Of a stretch of DNA of 64,000 bases, positions 7,221-16,058 are shown one piece after another. Under the pieces are notes generated by a model that was not told where the DNA came from, did no database searches, and saw nothing but the letters and a program-made list of their open reading frames with translations. How positions within the stretch are numbered: position 1 is the stretch's first letter; each line of letters starts with the position of its first letter. Origin of the DNA: Polynucleobacter sp. MWH-Aus1W21 (lineage in GTDB: Bacteria > Pseudomonadota > Gammaproteobacteria > Burkholderiales > Burkholderiaceae); NCBI RefSeq assembly GCF_018687275.1, contig NZ_CP061287.1, positions 2,046,001 to 2,110,000 of the forward strand, written 5' to 3'. The translations under genes were made by a program, and so were the position numbers.

Positions 7221-9044
7221 CTAATCAAGAGTGGCACGCTCTTGCATCTGCCACATCTCAGCATATTTTCCTTTGACTGAAAGTAACTCCTCATGGGTTC
7301 CATGCTCCACAATTTGTCCATGATCCATTACCAAAATTTGATCTGCATGAATAATGGTTGAAAGACGATGCGCAATGATCAAAGTTGTGTGATTCTTCGC
7401 TAGACTTAACAACTCCTCCTGAAAGGCACGCTCTGTCTTGGAGTCCAGCGCTGAAGTGGCCTCATCAAAGATGAGCATGGCAGGCTTTTTAAGTAGCGTT
7501 CTAGCAATGGCAACCCTTTGCTTTTCGCCGCCTGACAATTTGAGACCCCGCTCACCCACTTGAGTGTCATAGCCATCCGGTAAGCGCTTAATAAAGCTGT
7601 CGATTTGAGCTGCTCGGGCCGCCTCATGCACTTCTTCTATGCTGGCAGAAGGATTGCCATAAGCTATGTTGTATCCAATCGTGTCATTAAATAAGACCGT
7701 ATCTTGCGGCACGATACCAATGGCTTTACGCAAACTAGCCTGTGTGACATCCTGAATATTTTGACCATCAATCAAAATCCCTCCTGATTGAACATCGTAA
7801 AAGCGGAAAAGCAATCTTGCGAGAGTACTTTTACCAGCGCCACTTTGACCAACCACTGCTGTGATCGTCCCAGCAGGAATATTAAAGCTCACATCTCGGA
7901 GAATTTCACGCTTGGCATCGTAGTGAAATGATACGTGCTCAAATCGAACATCTGGACCATGATCATGTTCCTGAATTTGCAGTGTCTTAGCATCTGGTGA
8001 ATCCGCTATCTCTTTATCAGTATTGAGTAATGAAAACATGCGATCCATGTCAGTCAATGATTGCTTAATCTCTCGATAAATCACACCCAAGAAGTTCAGG
8101 GGGATATAGAGCTGAATCATTAAGGTATTGACCAAGACCAAATCGCCCAAAGTCATGGTGCCATTGACTACGCCAACCGTAGCGCGCCATAGAATCAGCA
8201 TTAAGCCAACTGCAATAATGATTTGCTGGCCAAGATTCAATACCGCCAAAGTCTTTTGTGACTTCACCGCAGCCGATTGATAACGCAGAAGATTTTCATC
8301 GTAACGACTAGCTTCAAATGCCTCGTTACCAAAGTACTTCACTGTCTCGAAATTTAATAAGGAATCTATCGCCTTTTGATTGGCTTTCGAATCCATATCA
8401 TTCATCGTGCGACGGAAATGCGTGCGCCACTCAGTAACTACGACCGTGAAAACAATGTAAAGAACTAAGGCAACTAAAGTGATCGCAGCAAACCAAATAT
8501 CGTAGGAATAGGCAAGGTAGCCTAAGACCAAACAAAACTCAATGAGCGTTGGCAGAATGCTATAGAGAGAATAAGAAATCAGTGACTGTATGCCGCGCGT
8601 GCCGCGCTCAATATCTCGACTGACACCGCCAGTCTGACGCGCAAGATGAAAGCTCAGCGCTAAGGAGTGCAAGTGCTCAAAAACTTGAAGTGCGACTTTA
8701 CGAACTGCGTTCTGGGTGACCTTAGCAAATAATGCTTCGCGAAGCTCGGTAAATACGGATGCAAAAATTCTTAAAAGGCCATAGGCAACAATAATTCCCA
8801 AGGGAACGACTAAAAGCGCTTGCGGCGAATTGACATTGATATTTAAAGAGTCAATTAAGTCTTTCAACACAATTGGTATACCAAGATTGGTAACCTTGGC
8901 GGCAATCAAACAGCTAAGGGCAATCAAGACCCTAAAGCGATATTCCAAAAGATAAGGGAGCAGGTCGCGAATAACGCGCCAGTCACCGCGCCCCGCTGTT
9001 TTTGAATCTGCGCTACCGTGATGATGTCCCGATGAATGTCTCAT
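7221..9044 (-). CDS. Atm1/HMT1-type ABC exporter (fused membrane and ATPase domains)
   Basis: A half-transporter with six membrane helices in residues about 35-325 is followed by an ATPase. Walker A GQSGAGKS is near 395, the signature LSGGEKQR near 501 and Walker B LIFDEATSALD near 525. The N-terminal RHSSGHHHGSADSK is histidine-rich, possibly metal-interacting. Similarity is to the Atm1 group, which in mitochondria and some bacteria exports glutathione-linked sulfur or metal compounds; a homodimer is expected. The 607 residues are typical. It lies in a tight minus-strand run with glycerate kinase and pyrC, which are not functionally related in an obvious way. Confidence 0.88.
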   Translation of the reverse strand: MRHSSGHHHGSADSKTAGRGDWRVIRDLLPYLLEYRFRVLIALSCLIAAKVTNLGIPIVLKDLIDSLNINVNSPQALLVVPLGIIVAYGLLRIFASVFTELREALFAKVTQNAVRKVALQVFEHLHSLALSFHLARQTGGVSRDIERGTRGIQSLISYSLYSILPTLIEFCLVLGYLAYSYDIWFAAITLVALVLYIVFTVVVTEWRTHFRRTMNDMDSKANQKAIDSLLNFETVKYFGNEAFEASRYDENLLRYQSAAVKSQKTLAVLNLGQQIIIAVGLMLILWRATVGVVNGTMTLGDLVLVNTLMIQLYIPLNFLGVIYREIKQSLTDMDRMFSLLNTDKEIADSPDAKTLQIQEHDHGPDVRFEHVSFHYDAKREILRDVSFNIPAGTITAVVGQSGAGKSTLARLLFRFYDVQSGGILIDGQNIQDVTQASLRKAIGIVPQDTVLFNDTIGYNIAYGNPSASIEEVHEAARAAQIDSFIKRLPDGYDTQVGERGLKLSGGEKQRVAIARTLLKKPAMLIFDEATSALDSKTERAFQEELLSLAKNHTTLIIAHRLSTIIHADQILVMDHGQIVEHGTHEELLSVKGKYAEMWQMQERATLD

Positions 9045-9069
9045 CGCTCTATCTTATTCCTTATTCAGA

Positions 9070-9519
9070 CTAGCTTTGGTCTGCTGAAAATAATTTGAGA
9101 ATGGCCTCTCCATTGCTAGGAGAAAAACATTTTTTAGCAGCCTCTTGATATGGGAGCCATTCATAGGCCACGTGCTCCCTGGGCGCTAACGTAATAGCGG
9201 TGTTATTGGGAACTTCTAGTGAGAACCAGTGCTCAGTATTGCGAATGACGCCAGGCGCATAACGAGAACGCCAGGCAGGATAAATTTCATATTCGATCTG
9301 GTGGTGCATATTTTTCAATGCATCTTTTGGCAACCCCTCTACCGCAATACCCGTCTCTTCAAATACTTCACGGGCCGCCGCCAGAGCCAGATCTTCATCA
9401 GTAGCATCTAGGCTACCAGTAACTGACTGCCAAAAGCTCGCACGATCTGCACGCTCTATTAATAAAACATCCCTATTCGATTTATAGATAACTACTAAAA
9501 CCGAAATAGGGATTTTCAA
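9070..9519 (-). CDS. nudB: Dihydroneopterin triphosphate diphosphatase (Nudix)
   Basis: NudB removes pyrophosphate from dihydroneopterin triphosphate in folate synthesis. The Nudix box runs from VTGSLDATDED to REVFEETGI (about residues 34-58), with one residue more than the canonical spacing, which I recall as usual for betaproteobacterial NudB. The 149 residues match E. coli NudB. No in-frame ATG lies near the expected start; a TTG at 9519 gives MKIPISVLVVIY, which aligns with the family start, but no strong ribosome-binding site precedes it. It is adjacent to aspS, as in many relatives. Confidence 0.87.
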   Translation of the reverse strand: MKIPISVLVVIYKSNRDVLLIERADRASFWQSVTGSLDATDEDLALAAAREVFEETGIAVEGLPKDALKNMHHQIEYEIYPAWRSRYAPGVIRNTEHWFSLEVPNNTAITLAPREHVAYEWLPYQEAAKKCFSPSNGEAILKLFSADQS

Positions 9520-9549
9520 GGCGGATCTAAATACGCTGCTTAAGTTGTT

Positions 9550-11349
9550 TTAAGCAGCTGGTGCAGCTTGACGTAAACGAATGTGTAACTCACGCAACTG
9601 ACGCTCATCCACTGGGCTAGGAGCCTGAGTTAATAAACATTGCGCACGCTGTGTTTTAGGGAAGGCGATTACGTCTCGAATAGACTCGGCTCCAGTCATC
9701 ATGGTGACAATACGATCCAAACCAAATGCGATACCACCGTGTGGAGGCGCACCATATTGGAGTGCATCTAACAAGAAGCCAAACTTAGCTTGAGCTTCTT
9801 CCGCATCAATCTTCAATGCACGGAATACCTGGCTTTGAACTGCTTCTTGGTGAATACGTACAGAGCCACCACCAATTTCGCTACCGTTCAACACCATGTC
9901 ATACGCCTTGGCTAAACACTTACCTGGATCAGTTTCCAAATACTGCATATGCTCATCTTTAGGGCTAGTGAACGGATGATGGCATGCGACCCAACGTGCC
10001 TCGCCTTCATCGTAGTCAAACATTGGGAAGTCAACTACCCACAATGGCTTCCAACCTTCGGTAAATAGCCCATGCTCTTTACCCCAAGCAGATTGGCCAA
10101 TACGAAGACGTAAATTACCGATTGCATCGTTTACTACCTTTTCTTTATCCGCGCCAAAGAAAATAATGTCGCCATCTTTTGCGCCAGTGCGTTTCAAGAT
10201 CCCTTCAATTGCAGCATCATGCAAATTCTTAACGATTGGGGACTGCAAACCATTGCGACCTTCAGCCACAGAGTTGACTTTGATCCAAGCCAAACCCTTG
10301 GCACCATAGATGCTAACGAACTGGGTGTAGTCATCAATTTCGCTACGGCTGATTTCTGCGCCGCCAGGCACGCATAAACCAACAACACGGCCACCAGCTT
10401 GATTAGCCGCACCGGAGAAGACCTTGAAATCAACGTCTTTCATTAAATCGGTCAACTCAGTGAACTCAAAGTTCACACGTAAATCTGGTTTATCGGAGCC
10501 AAAACGTGCCATACCTTCGGAATAAGGCATGGTTGGGAATGGATTTGGCAACTCAACATTCATCGTCTTCTTAAAAATATGACGAATCATGTTTTCAAAT
10601 AAATCACGAATTTCTAGTTCACTTAAGAAAGCAGTTTCACAGTCGATCTGAGTAAATTCCGGCTGACGATCTGCGCGCAAGTCTTCGTCACGGAAACATT
10701 TTGTAATTTGATAGTAGCGATCAAAGCCAGCCACCATTAACAATTGCTTAAACAATTGTGGCGATTGTGGCAATGCAAAAAACTGACCGTCATGTACACG
10801 TGATGGAACTAAATAATCACGCGCGCCTTCTGGTGTGCTCTTAGTAAGCATTGGTGTTTCGATATCGATAAATCCTGCGTCATCTAAATAACGACGGCAC
10901 TCCATTGCAACGTTGTAACGCAAGCGCAAATTCTTTTGCATTTGTGGGCGACGTAAATCTAATACACGATGAGTCAAACGAGTGGTCTCAGATAAATTCT
11001 CATCGTCAATTTGGAATGGTGGGGTTACAGAAGCATTCAAAATCACTAAGCTGTGACAGAGAATTTCTACCTTTCCACTAACCAAATCCACATTTTCAGT
11101 ACCAGCAGGACGTGCACGCACGAGGCCTTTAATCTGAATACAGAATTCGCTACGTACCTGCTCAGCAAGAGCAAACATCTCTGGGCGATCTGGATCGCAA
11201 ACTACTTGTACAAAACCTTCGCGGTCACGCAAGTCAATAAAGATAACGCCCCCGTGGTCACGGCGGCGATTCACCCAACCAGATAGTGTGACTTCTTGAC
11301 CAATCAGTGAATCAGTTACCTGGCCGCAGGTATGGCTTCGCATCGACAT
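9550..11349 (-). CDS. aspS: Aspartyl-tRNA synthetase
   Basis: This class II synthetase charges tRNA-Asp. Its anticodon-binding OB fold is at the N-terminus (residues 1-110, with GWVNRRRDHGGVIFIDLRDR). The catalytic core has QSPQLFKQLLM (about 195-205) and FRDEDLRADRQPEFTQID (motif 2, about 220). A GAD-type insertion follows, and motif 3, GGIAFGLDRIV, lies near 540. The 599 residues match the bacterial type. Whether it also misacylates tRNA-Asn cannot be judged without knowing if asnS and gatCAB exist elsewhere. AGGAAA precedes the ATG. DUF502 lies immediately upstream. Confidence 0.97.
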   Translation of the reverse strand: MSMRSHTCGQVTDSLIGQEVTLSGWVNRRRDHGGVIFIDLRDREGFVQVVCDPDRPEMFALAEQVRSEFCIQIKGLVRARPAGTENVDLVSGKVEILCHSLVILNASVTPPFQIDDENLSETTRLTHRVLDLRRPQMQKNLRLRYNVAMECRRYLDDAGFIDIETPMLTKSTPEGARDYLVPSRVHDGQFFALPQSPQLFKQLLMVAGFDRYYQITKCFRDEDLRADRQPEFTQIDCETAFLSELEIRDLFENMIRHIFKKTMNVELPNPFPTMPYSEGMARFGSDKPDLRVNFEFTELTDLMKDVDFKVFSGAANQAGGRVVGLCVPGGAEISRSEIDDYTQFVSIYGAKGLAWIKVNSVAEGRNGLQSPIVKNLHDAAIEGILKRTGAKDGDIIFFGADKEKVVNDAIGNLRLRIGQSAWGKEHGLFTEGWKPLWVVDFPMFDYDEGEARWVACHHPFTSPKDEHMQYLETDPGKCLAKAYDMVLNGSEIGGGSVRIHQEAVQSQVFRALKIDAEEAQAKFGFLLDALQYGAPPHGGIAFGLDRIVTMMTGAESIRDVIAFPKTQRAQCLLTQAPSPVDERQLRELHIRLRQAAPAA

Positions 11350-11365
11350 AACAATTTCCTATAAA

Positions 11366-12019
11366 TCAAAAATGGTGTGGTAACTGAGTTGCAGTTAAAC
11401 CACTAGAACTATTAGGAGGAACAGAGCCCATTGAAACAATATGTTTCAGAGCCTCTTCCACACTCATATCAAGCTCAATCGTTTGCGCGCGGGGCACAAT
11501 CATGAAAAAACCAGATGTAGGGTTTGGGGTTGTTGGTAAAAATACGTTGACGTAATCTTCACCCAATTTAGAAGTCACTTCTTTTGCAGGAGTGCCTGTT
11601 TGAAAAGCAATCACCCATGAGTCAGCATGTGGGTAACGAATTAATAACGCCTTACTAAATGCTTGGCCACTTCCAGAAAATAAAGTGGAGGAGACCTGCT
11701 GAACGCTTGAATAAATAGAACGAACGATTGGAATGCGATTGATCTGTTTGTTCCACATCCTGATCCACCACTGGCCTGCAAAATTAATTGCCAACAAACC
11801 AGTAGCCATAATCACGGCGATCACAATCAAAATTCCTACGCCAGGTAATTCACGGAAATGCTGCAAATCTCCAGCAAATTGACGCGGGAAGACAGCAATA
11901 ATGGCGTGCATTACAGAACCGAATACGCCATCGAGCAGACCCAAGCCCCATGCAATCACCCAGATGGTGATCGACAGTGGTGCCCATACGAGGATGCCAG
12001 CGATAAAGTATTTTTTCAT
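11366..12019 (-). CDS. DUF502 family membrane protein
   Basis: This inner-membrane protein has an unestablished function. There are two hydrophobic helices (about residues 5-25 and 60-85), then the family-typical IPIVRSIYSSVQQVSSTLF and PNPTSGFFMIVP. The 217 residues are normal. The family is conserved next to aspS in betaproteobacteria. In Burkholderia I recall an FmdB zinc-ribbon gene between ubiB and DUF502; the 52 bp gap here has no room for it. Confidence 0.85.
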   Translation of the reverse strand: MKKYFIAGILVWAPLSITIWVIAWGLGLLDGVFGSVMHAIIAVFPRQFAGDLQHFRELPGVGILIVIAVIMATGLLAINFAGQWWIRMWNKQINRIPIVRSIYSSVQQVSSTLFSGSGQAFSKALLIRYPHADSWVIAFQTGTPAKEVTSKLGEDYVNVFLPTTPNPTSGFFMIVPRAQTIELDMSVEEALKHIVSMGSVPPNSSSGLTATQLPHHF

Positions 12020-12028
12020 GTGTTCTGC

Positions 12029-12053
12029 CTAACCCGCTATTTTAGCGGGTTAG
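12029..12053. other. Strong hairpin without T tract between ubiB and DUF502
   Basis: A 10-bp perfect stem, CTAACCCGCT with AGCGGGTTAG, closes over a 4-5 nt T-rich loop. No T run follows on either strand, so it is not a standard terminator. It falls between the ubiB stop and the DUF502 start on the minus strand and may mark RNA processing, a weak terminator or an operator. Confidence 0.55.
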
Positions 12054-12071
12054 CAGCCAATCAGGGGGAGA

Positions 12072-13658
12072 CTAATAAAAGCCCAGGCTGATGATCAAAA
12101 TTCCTGCCAAAAACCCCCCAGCAAAGAGCAAAGCCCCGGCCAGCAGGCGGTGAGTACGTTTTTCTTGGAGTAAAAGGGCCTTTAGGAGCTCAATTTCGCC
12201 GTTTTGGTCTTTTATGGGACTTCGGCCTTGAGACAGACTATCCGCTATCAAACGAGGCAATGTTGGCAGAATCTTGGCCCAAGTAGGAGCCTCTTCCTTT
12301 AAACCATCCAACAAACCACGCCATCCCAATTGCTTACTTACCCATCTCTCCAAAATTGGCTTAGCTGTTTTCCAAAGATCCAGATCAGGGTCAAGTTGAC
12401 GAGCCAACCCCTCTACATTCAAGAGCGTTTTTTGCAACAAAGTCAGTTGCGGCTGAATTTCTACTTTAAAGCGGCGCGAAGTTTGAAATAATCGCATCAA
12501 CACAATACCCAGAGAAATTTCTTTTAGTGGGCGATCAAAATAGGGCTCACAAACAGAACGCACCGCACCCTCTAATTCTTCAACGCGGGTATTAGCGGGA
12601 ACCCAACCTGACTCAATATGCAACTCAGCAACACGTCGGTAATCACGATTAAAGAATGCTAAAAAATTAAGTGCTAAATAGTTTTTATCAGTCTCGCTTA
12701 ATGCACCAACGATTCCAAAATCAAGCGAAATGAAGCGACCAAATGTTTCTGGCTCCAAGCTAATCATGATATTGCCTGGATGCATATCTGCATGGAAGAA
12801 TCCATACTCAAATACCTGAGTAAAGAATATCTCTACGCCATCTGCAGCCAGCTTTTTAAAGTCAACGCCAGCCTCTCGTAGGGCCGCAGTTTTTCCAATC
12901 GAGATGCCATACATTCTCTCCATCACAATCACATTGGTATGGCATAGATCCCAATACATTTCTGGGATCATTAACTTTTTAGAATCTGTAAATTGCCTGC
13001 GAAGTTGACTTGCATTAGCAGCTTCGCGCATGAGGTCTAATTCATCATGCAAATATGTATCAAACTCTGCAACATTTTCACGCGGCTTTAAACGGCGGCC
13101 ATCCTCGGAACTTTTTTCAATAACCTTAGCAAGGTCATACATCAATGCCAAATCACCGTTGATTACAGGCAGTATCCCCGGACGAAGAACTTTGATGGCT
13201 ACTGCACGACCTTCCCATTCGGGGTGTTTTTCTGTACCGCGCAATACTCCAAAATGAACTTGAGCCACCGATGCACTAGCAACAGGAGTTGCATCAAAAC
13301 TAATAAATACTTCCTCAATCGGCTGCCCTAGATCTTTCTCAATTAAGCGGCGAGATTCTTCATTTGAGAATGGCGGAACTTGATCCTGAAGCTTGGCCAA
13401 CTCATTGGCGATATCTTCTGGCAATAAGTCACGACGCGTGGAAAGAACTTGGCCAAACTTTACAAATATAGGACCCAGCGCTTCAAGCGTTAATCGAATA
13501 CGCTCACCTCTAGGCAAATGTGTGCCAGGAGAAATCCAACAAAGCATGGTTAAGAAGCCACGGCGAATGCCTGGTCTTAAGAGATCGCGAAGCAGTGGCA
13601 GTAAACCATAACGCCAAGCAGTAAAAAAGATGAAGTAAAGACGAGCAATGCGACGCAC
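12072..13658 (-). CDS. ubiB: Ubiquinone biosynthesis protein UbiB (ABC1/ADCK atypical kinase)
   Basis: UbiB is a membrane-anchored atypical kinase/ATPase required for ubiquinone synthesis. The KxGQ motif appears as FVKFGQVLSTRRDLLP (about residues 45-60), followed by ASASVAQVHF, EFDTYLHDELDLMREAAN, HADMHPGNIM and DFGIVG, the catalytic elements of the family. Two hydrophobic helices end the protein (about 498-526). The start is GTG at 13658, 2 bp after the ubiJ stop; no ATG is nearby. ubiE, ubiJ and ubiB form one minus-strand gene block. Confidence 0.96.
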   Translation of the reverse strand: MRRIARLYFIFFTAWRYGLLPLLRDLLRPGIRRGFLTMLCWISPGTHLPRGERIRLTLEALGPIFVKFGQVLSTRRDLLPEDIANELAKLQDQVPPFSNEESRRLIEKDLGQPIEEVFISFDATPVASASVAQVHFGVLRGTEKHPEWEGRAVAIKVLRPGILPVINGDLALMYDLAKVIEKSSEDGRRLKPRENVAEFDTYLHDELDLMREAANASQLRRQFTDSKKLMIPEMYWDLCHTNVIVMERMYGISIGKTAALREAGVDFKKLAADGVEIFFTQVFEYGFFHADMHPGNIMISLEPETFGRFISLDFGIVGALSETDKNYLALNFLAFFNRDYRRVAELHIESGWVPANTRVEELEGAVRSVCEPYFDRPLKEISLGIVLMRLFQTSRRFKVEIQPQLTLLQKTLLNVEGLARQLDPDLDLWKTAKPILERWVSKQLGWRGLLDGLKEEAPTWAKILPTLPRLIADSLSQGRSPIKDQNGEIELLKALLLQEKRTHRLLAGALLFAGGFLAGILIISLGFY

Positions 13659-13660
13659 GA

Positions 13661-14281
13661 TTATTTAGCCTTTTGCTCTAAAAGTTGAATGCGCTTTTCC
13701 ATGCGATCCACTGATTCGCGTAATTGGCTTAATTCAGATTTACGGACCATAAAATCTCGTTTATTTAAAAGCACTTTTCTCTCTTCGCTGACATACTCCA
13801 CTACATTGTCCAGTAAATCAGCAACAGCAGAGTGAGTGGCGGAGACAAACTTTTTCCCCTGTCTTACCGCAAAGTTTGCTGGTGCATCACCCACTAAACG
13901 TGCTAAATCTTCCTCGTATTCCCAGCGCAACTGCCCAGCAAGGCGCCCCAAAAGTTGAGCCAAGTCTGCATCACCAGTAATTTTTACCGCCTTGAAGGCT
14001 TGCTCGCGCAATGAACCAGTGCTGCCAGCCAAATCACTCAGTGCTTTTGAGGAAACCTCTAAAGCAAGTGCAGGGATCTCAATCTCTTTTAGGCTTGCCA
14101 ATAAACCATCAGGCTTGATCTCAAAACATAAATTACCCAGCGGAAGCTGCAACAAAATAGTTTTATTAGCATGGCGAGCCAACTCAGCACTCGCCCATGG
14201 CTCACTACCCAAAACATGGTTTATCCCCCGACAGGCAGCGCTGGAGGCAATCGTATGGGTAGTTGAGAAATGTGTGTTCAT
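13661..14281 (-). CDS. ubiJ: Ubiquinone biosynthesis accessory factor UbiJ (SCP2 domain)
   Basis: UbiJ carries an SCP2 lipid-binding domain and organises the ubiquinone synthesis complex. The protein is 206 residues with an N-terminal lipid-binding part and a C-terminal coiled coil (about 160-205, rich in E, K, R, L) that ends LEQKAK. The frame extends to 14404, but only the ATG at 14281 gives a family-like start; the extension would overlap the Tim44-like gene. The start lies 7 nt after the T tract of a terminator hairpin and has no visible Shine-Dalgarno sequence, which is odd. It is 2 bp from ubiB. Confidence 0.88.
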   Translation of the reverse strand: MNTHFSTTHTIASSAACRGINHVLGSEPWASAELARHANKTILLQLPLGNLCFEIKPDGLLASLKEIEIPALALEVSSKALSDLAGSTGSLREQAFKAVKITGDADLAQLLGRLAGQLRWEYEEDLARLVGDAPANFAVRQGKKFVSATHSAVADLLDNVVEYVSEERKVLLNKRDFMVRKSELSQLRESVDRMEKRIQLLEQKAK

Positions 14282-14287
14282 AAGTGT

Positions 14288-14313
14288 AAAAAACCCGCAC
14301 AAGTGCGGGTTTT
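14288..14313. terminator. Bidirectional-looking terminator between Tim44-like gene and ubiJ
   Basis: An AAACCCGCAC/GTGCGGGTTT stem with a minimal loop is followed by T runs on both strands. On the minus strand it ends the Tim44-like gene and immediately precedes the ubiJ start codon. Confidence 0.8.
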
Positions 14314-14334
14314 CCGACGGCAAGTACCTAAAGC

Positions 14335-15246
14335 TTAAACCAACTGGGAGATACCCGCTAGTACCCAGCCGCCAGGCCCCTCTACCGGCTTGCTTAGATT
14401 CCAAATTTCGGAGAAGTCACTCGCTGGTGCGCCCTGCTGCTCACGAATCATGCCGCTGAACTGAACGCTACAGAAATAGTGTCCGTCGGCCGTCTCAATT
14501 CCTAAGAGCTGAGCATTAATAGTCACAACATCGGTCTGATTGCTTGCATCAGTACGACCCGCTAAATCCTGCTGGATTGTGGCAAACATTTCTGGAGTTG
14601 TAAATTCTCGCAAGGAAGCAAGATCACCTTGATCCCAAGCTTTTTGCAAGGTCGCAAAATATTGTTTGGCATTCTCTAAGAATGTTTGTTGATCAAACCC
14701 AGGAGGCAAGGTTGATTGAAATGACTCAGGTTCAACGCCAACACCACCAAATGCATTTGCGGCAGGAGTAAAAGCGGGCTCTTGTCTTGGCGTCTGATCT
14801 AAACCAGTACGCTGCATTCCATTAGGGGAAAGATTAGGGCTCTGGCCTGCACTGGACATTTTTGGCATGAGTTTGCGCATTACAAACATGATCGCAAAGC
14901 CCGCCAAAACAGCAATCAATAAACCAGTAATCAAAGATGAGGCCGCTTCACCCAAACCAAAATGGGATAAAAGGTAACCAATACCCAAGCCAGCAGCTAA
15001 GCCACCCAAAATACCGCCCATACCGCCAAAACGACTAGGTGCAGGTGCTTGAGGGGCTGGAGCTGGAGCAGCAGGCTGAGCTTGCTGTGCAGGCTTTTGT
15101 GCTGGCGCAGCTTGCTTTTGGATTGGAGCGCTCGGTGCTCTACCCACGCTCTTACCGCCACCCAATCGAGCAGCATCAGCATGACCCACTGTTGCAAAAA
15201 TTAAAGTAAGACTTAAAAGTATTGCTTTAAAAAAATGTTTATTCAT
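14335..15246 (-). CDS. Tim44-like domain membrane protein
   Basis: The N-terminus (1-25) is a signal peptide ending near HADA-ARL. A low-complexity A/P/Q segment follows (about 38-72), then two glycine-rich hydrophobic helices (about 76-95 and 100-122), and a C-terminal Tim44/MRPL45-like domain (about 160-303) with YFATLQKAWDQGDL and FSEIWNLSKP. Bacterial members are of uncertain role; the domain is membrane-associated in mitochondrial import. The gene is regularly found between ubiE and ubiJ in betaproteobacteria. The length of 303 residues is typical. Confidence 0.85.
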   Translation of the reverse strand: MNKHFFKAILLSLTLIFATVGHADAARLGGGKSVGRAPSAPIQKQAAPAQKPAQQAQPAAPAPAPQAPAPSRFGGMGGILGGLAAGLGIGYLLSHFGLGEAASSLITGLLIAVLAGFAIMFVMRKLMPKMSSAGQSPNLSPNGMQRTGLDQTPRQEPAFTPAANAFGGVGVEPESFQSTLPPGFDQQTFLENAKQYFATLQKAWDQGDLASLREFTTPEMFATIQQDLAGRTDASNQTDVVTINAQLLGIETADGHYFCSVQFSGMIREQQGAPASDFSEIWNLSKPVEGPGGWVLAGISQLV

Positions 15247-15314
15247 GAATCTGTACTCCCTCGTATAACTGCTGAATTTCTTTAGTTTTTAAGACTTTAA
15301 AAACTATACAACTA

Positions 15315-16058
15315 TCAGTATTTAATACCAATATGTAGGGCAACGATACCCCCAGTCATCCTATGGGTTTCCACTTCATCAAAACCCACTCCTAACATCA
15401 TTTCTTTGAGGGTTTGGGCATCAGGATGCATGCGAATGGATTCTGCCAAATAGCGATAGCTCTCTGAATCTTGCGCAATCTTTTCGCCCAACCATGGCAA
15501 AACCTTAAAAGAATAAGTGTCATATACGGGCTGCAAAAAGGCATCAGGCTTAGAAAACTCCAACACCAAAACACGTCCACCTGGCTTTATTACGCGACGC
15601 ATTTCACCTAAAGCCACATCTTTGTGGGTCATATTACGCAGACCAAAAGCAACCGTCACCACATCAAAATGATTGTTAGGGAAAGGAATTTTTTCCGCAT
15701 CAAACTGCACGCAAGGTAAAGCCATTCCGCGATCTAAAAGTCGATCACGACCAACCCCCAGCATTGAGGCATTGATGTCGCTCAACCAAACTTGAGCATC
15801 GGGATTACGACCCCAGTCCGCTGCTTTTGCAAATGCAGCAGCTAAGTCACCAGTACCACCAGCAATATCTAGAACCTTTTGACCGGGACGAACATTTGCA
15901 CGTGCAATCGTAATTTTTTTCCAAACACGATGCAAACCAAATGACATCAAGTCATTCATCACATCGTATTTACTAGCTACTGAGTGAAATACTTCAGCAA
16001 CCTTACCGGCCTTCTCAGTCTCATCAACGCTTTGATAACCAAAATGCGTTTTACTCAT
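15315..16058 (-). CDS. ubiE: Demethylubiquinone/demethylmenaquinone C-methyltransferase UbiE
   Basis: UbiE performs the SAM-dependent C-methylation of the quinone ring. SAM motif I reads VLDIAGGTGDLA (about 63-74). HFDVVTVAFGLRNMTHKDVALGEMRRVIKPGGRVLVLEFSKP is split across the UbiE signature regions, and the C-terminal LHIGIKY is typical. The open frame reaches 16073, but the ATG at 16058 overlaps the upstream stop as TAATG and begins MSKTHFGYQ like homologues. The protein is 247 residues. Confidence 0.97.
   Translation of the reverse strand: MSKTHFGYQSVDETEKAGKVAEVFHSVASKYDVMNDLMSFGLHRVWKKITIARANVRPGQKVLDIAGGTGDLAAAFAKAADWGRNPDAQVWLSDINASMLGVGRDRLLDRGMALPCVQFDAEKIPFPNNHFDVVTVAFGLRNMTHKDVALGEMRRVIKPGGRVLVLEFSKPDAFLQPVYDTYSFKVLPWLGEKIAQDSESYRYLAESIRMHPDAQTLKEMMLGVGFDEVETHRMTGGIVALHIGIKY

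Noticed and set aside
14282..14404. N-terminal extension of ubiJ
   Set aside because: It reads through the terminator hairpin and into the Tim44-like gene and does not resemble UbiJ.
15050..15125. Repeat-like A/P/Q-rich stretch in the Tim44-like gene
   Set aside because: Low-complexity linker typical of the family, not a DNA repeat element.
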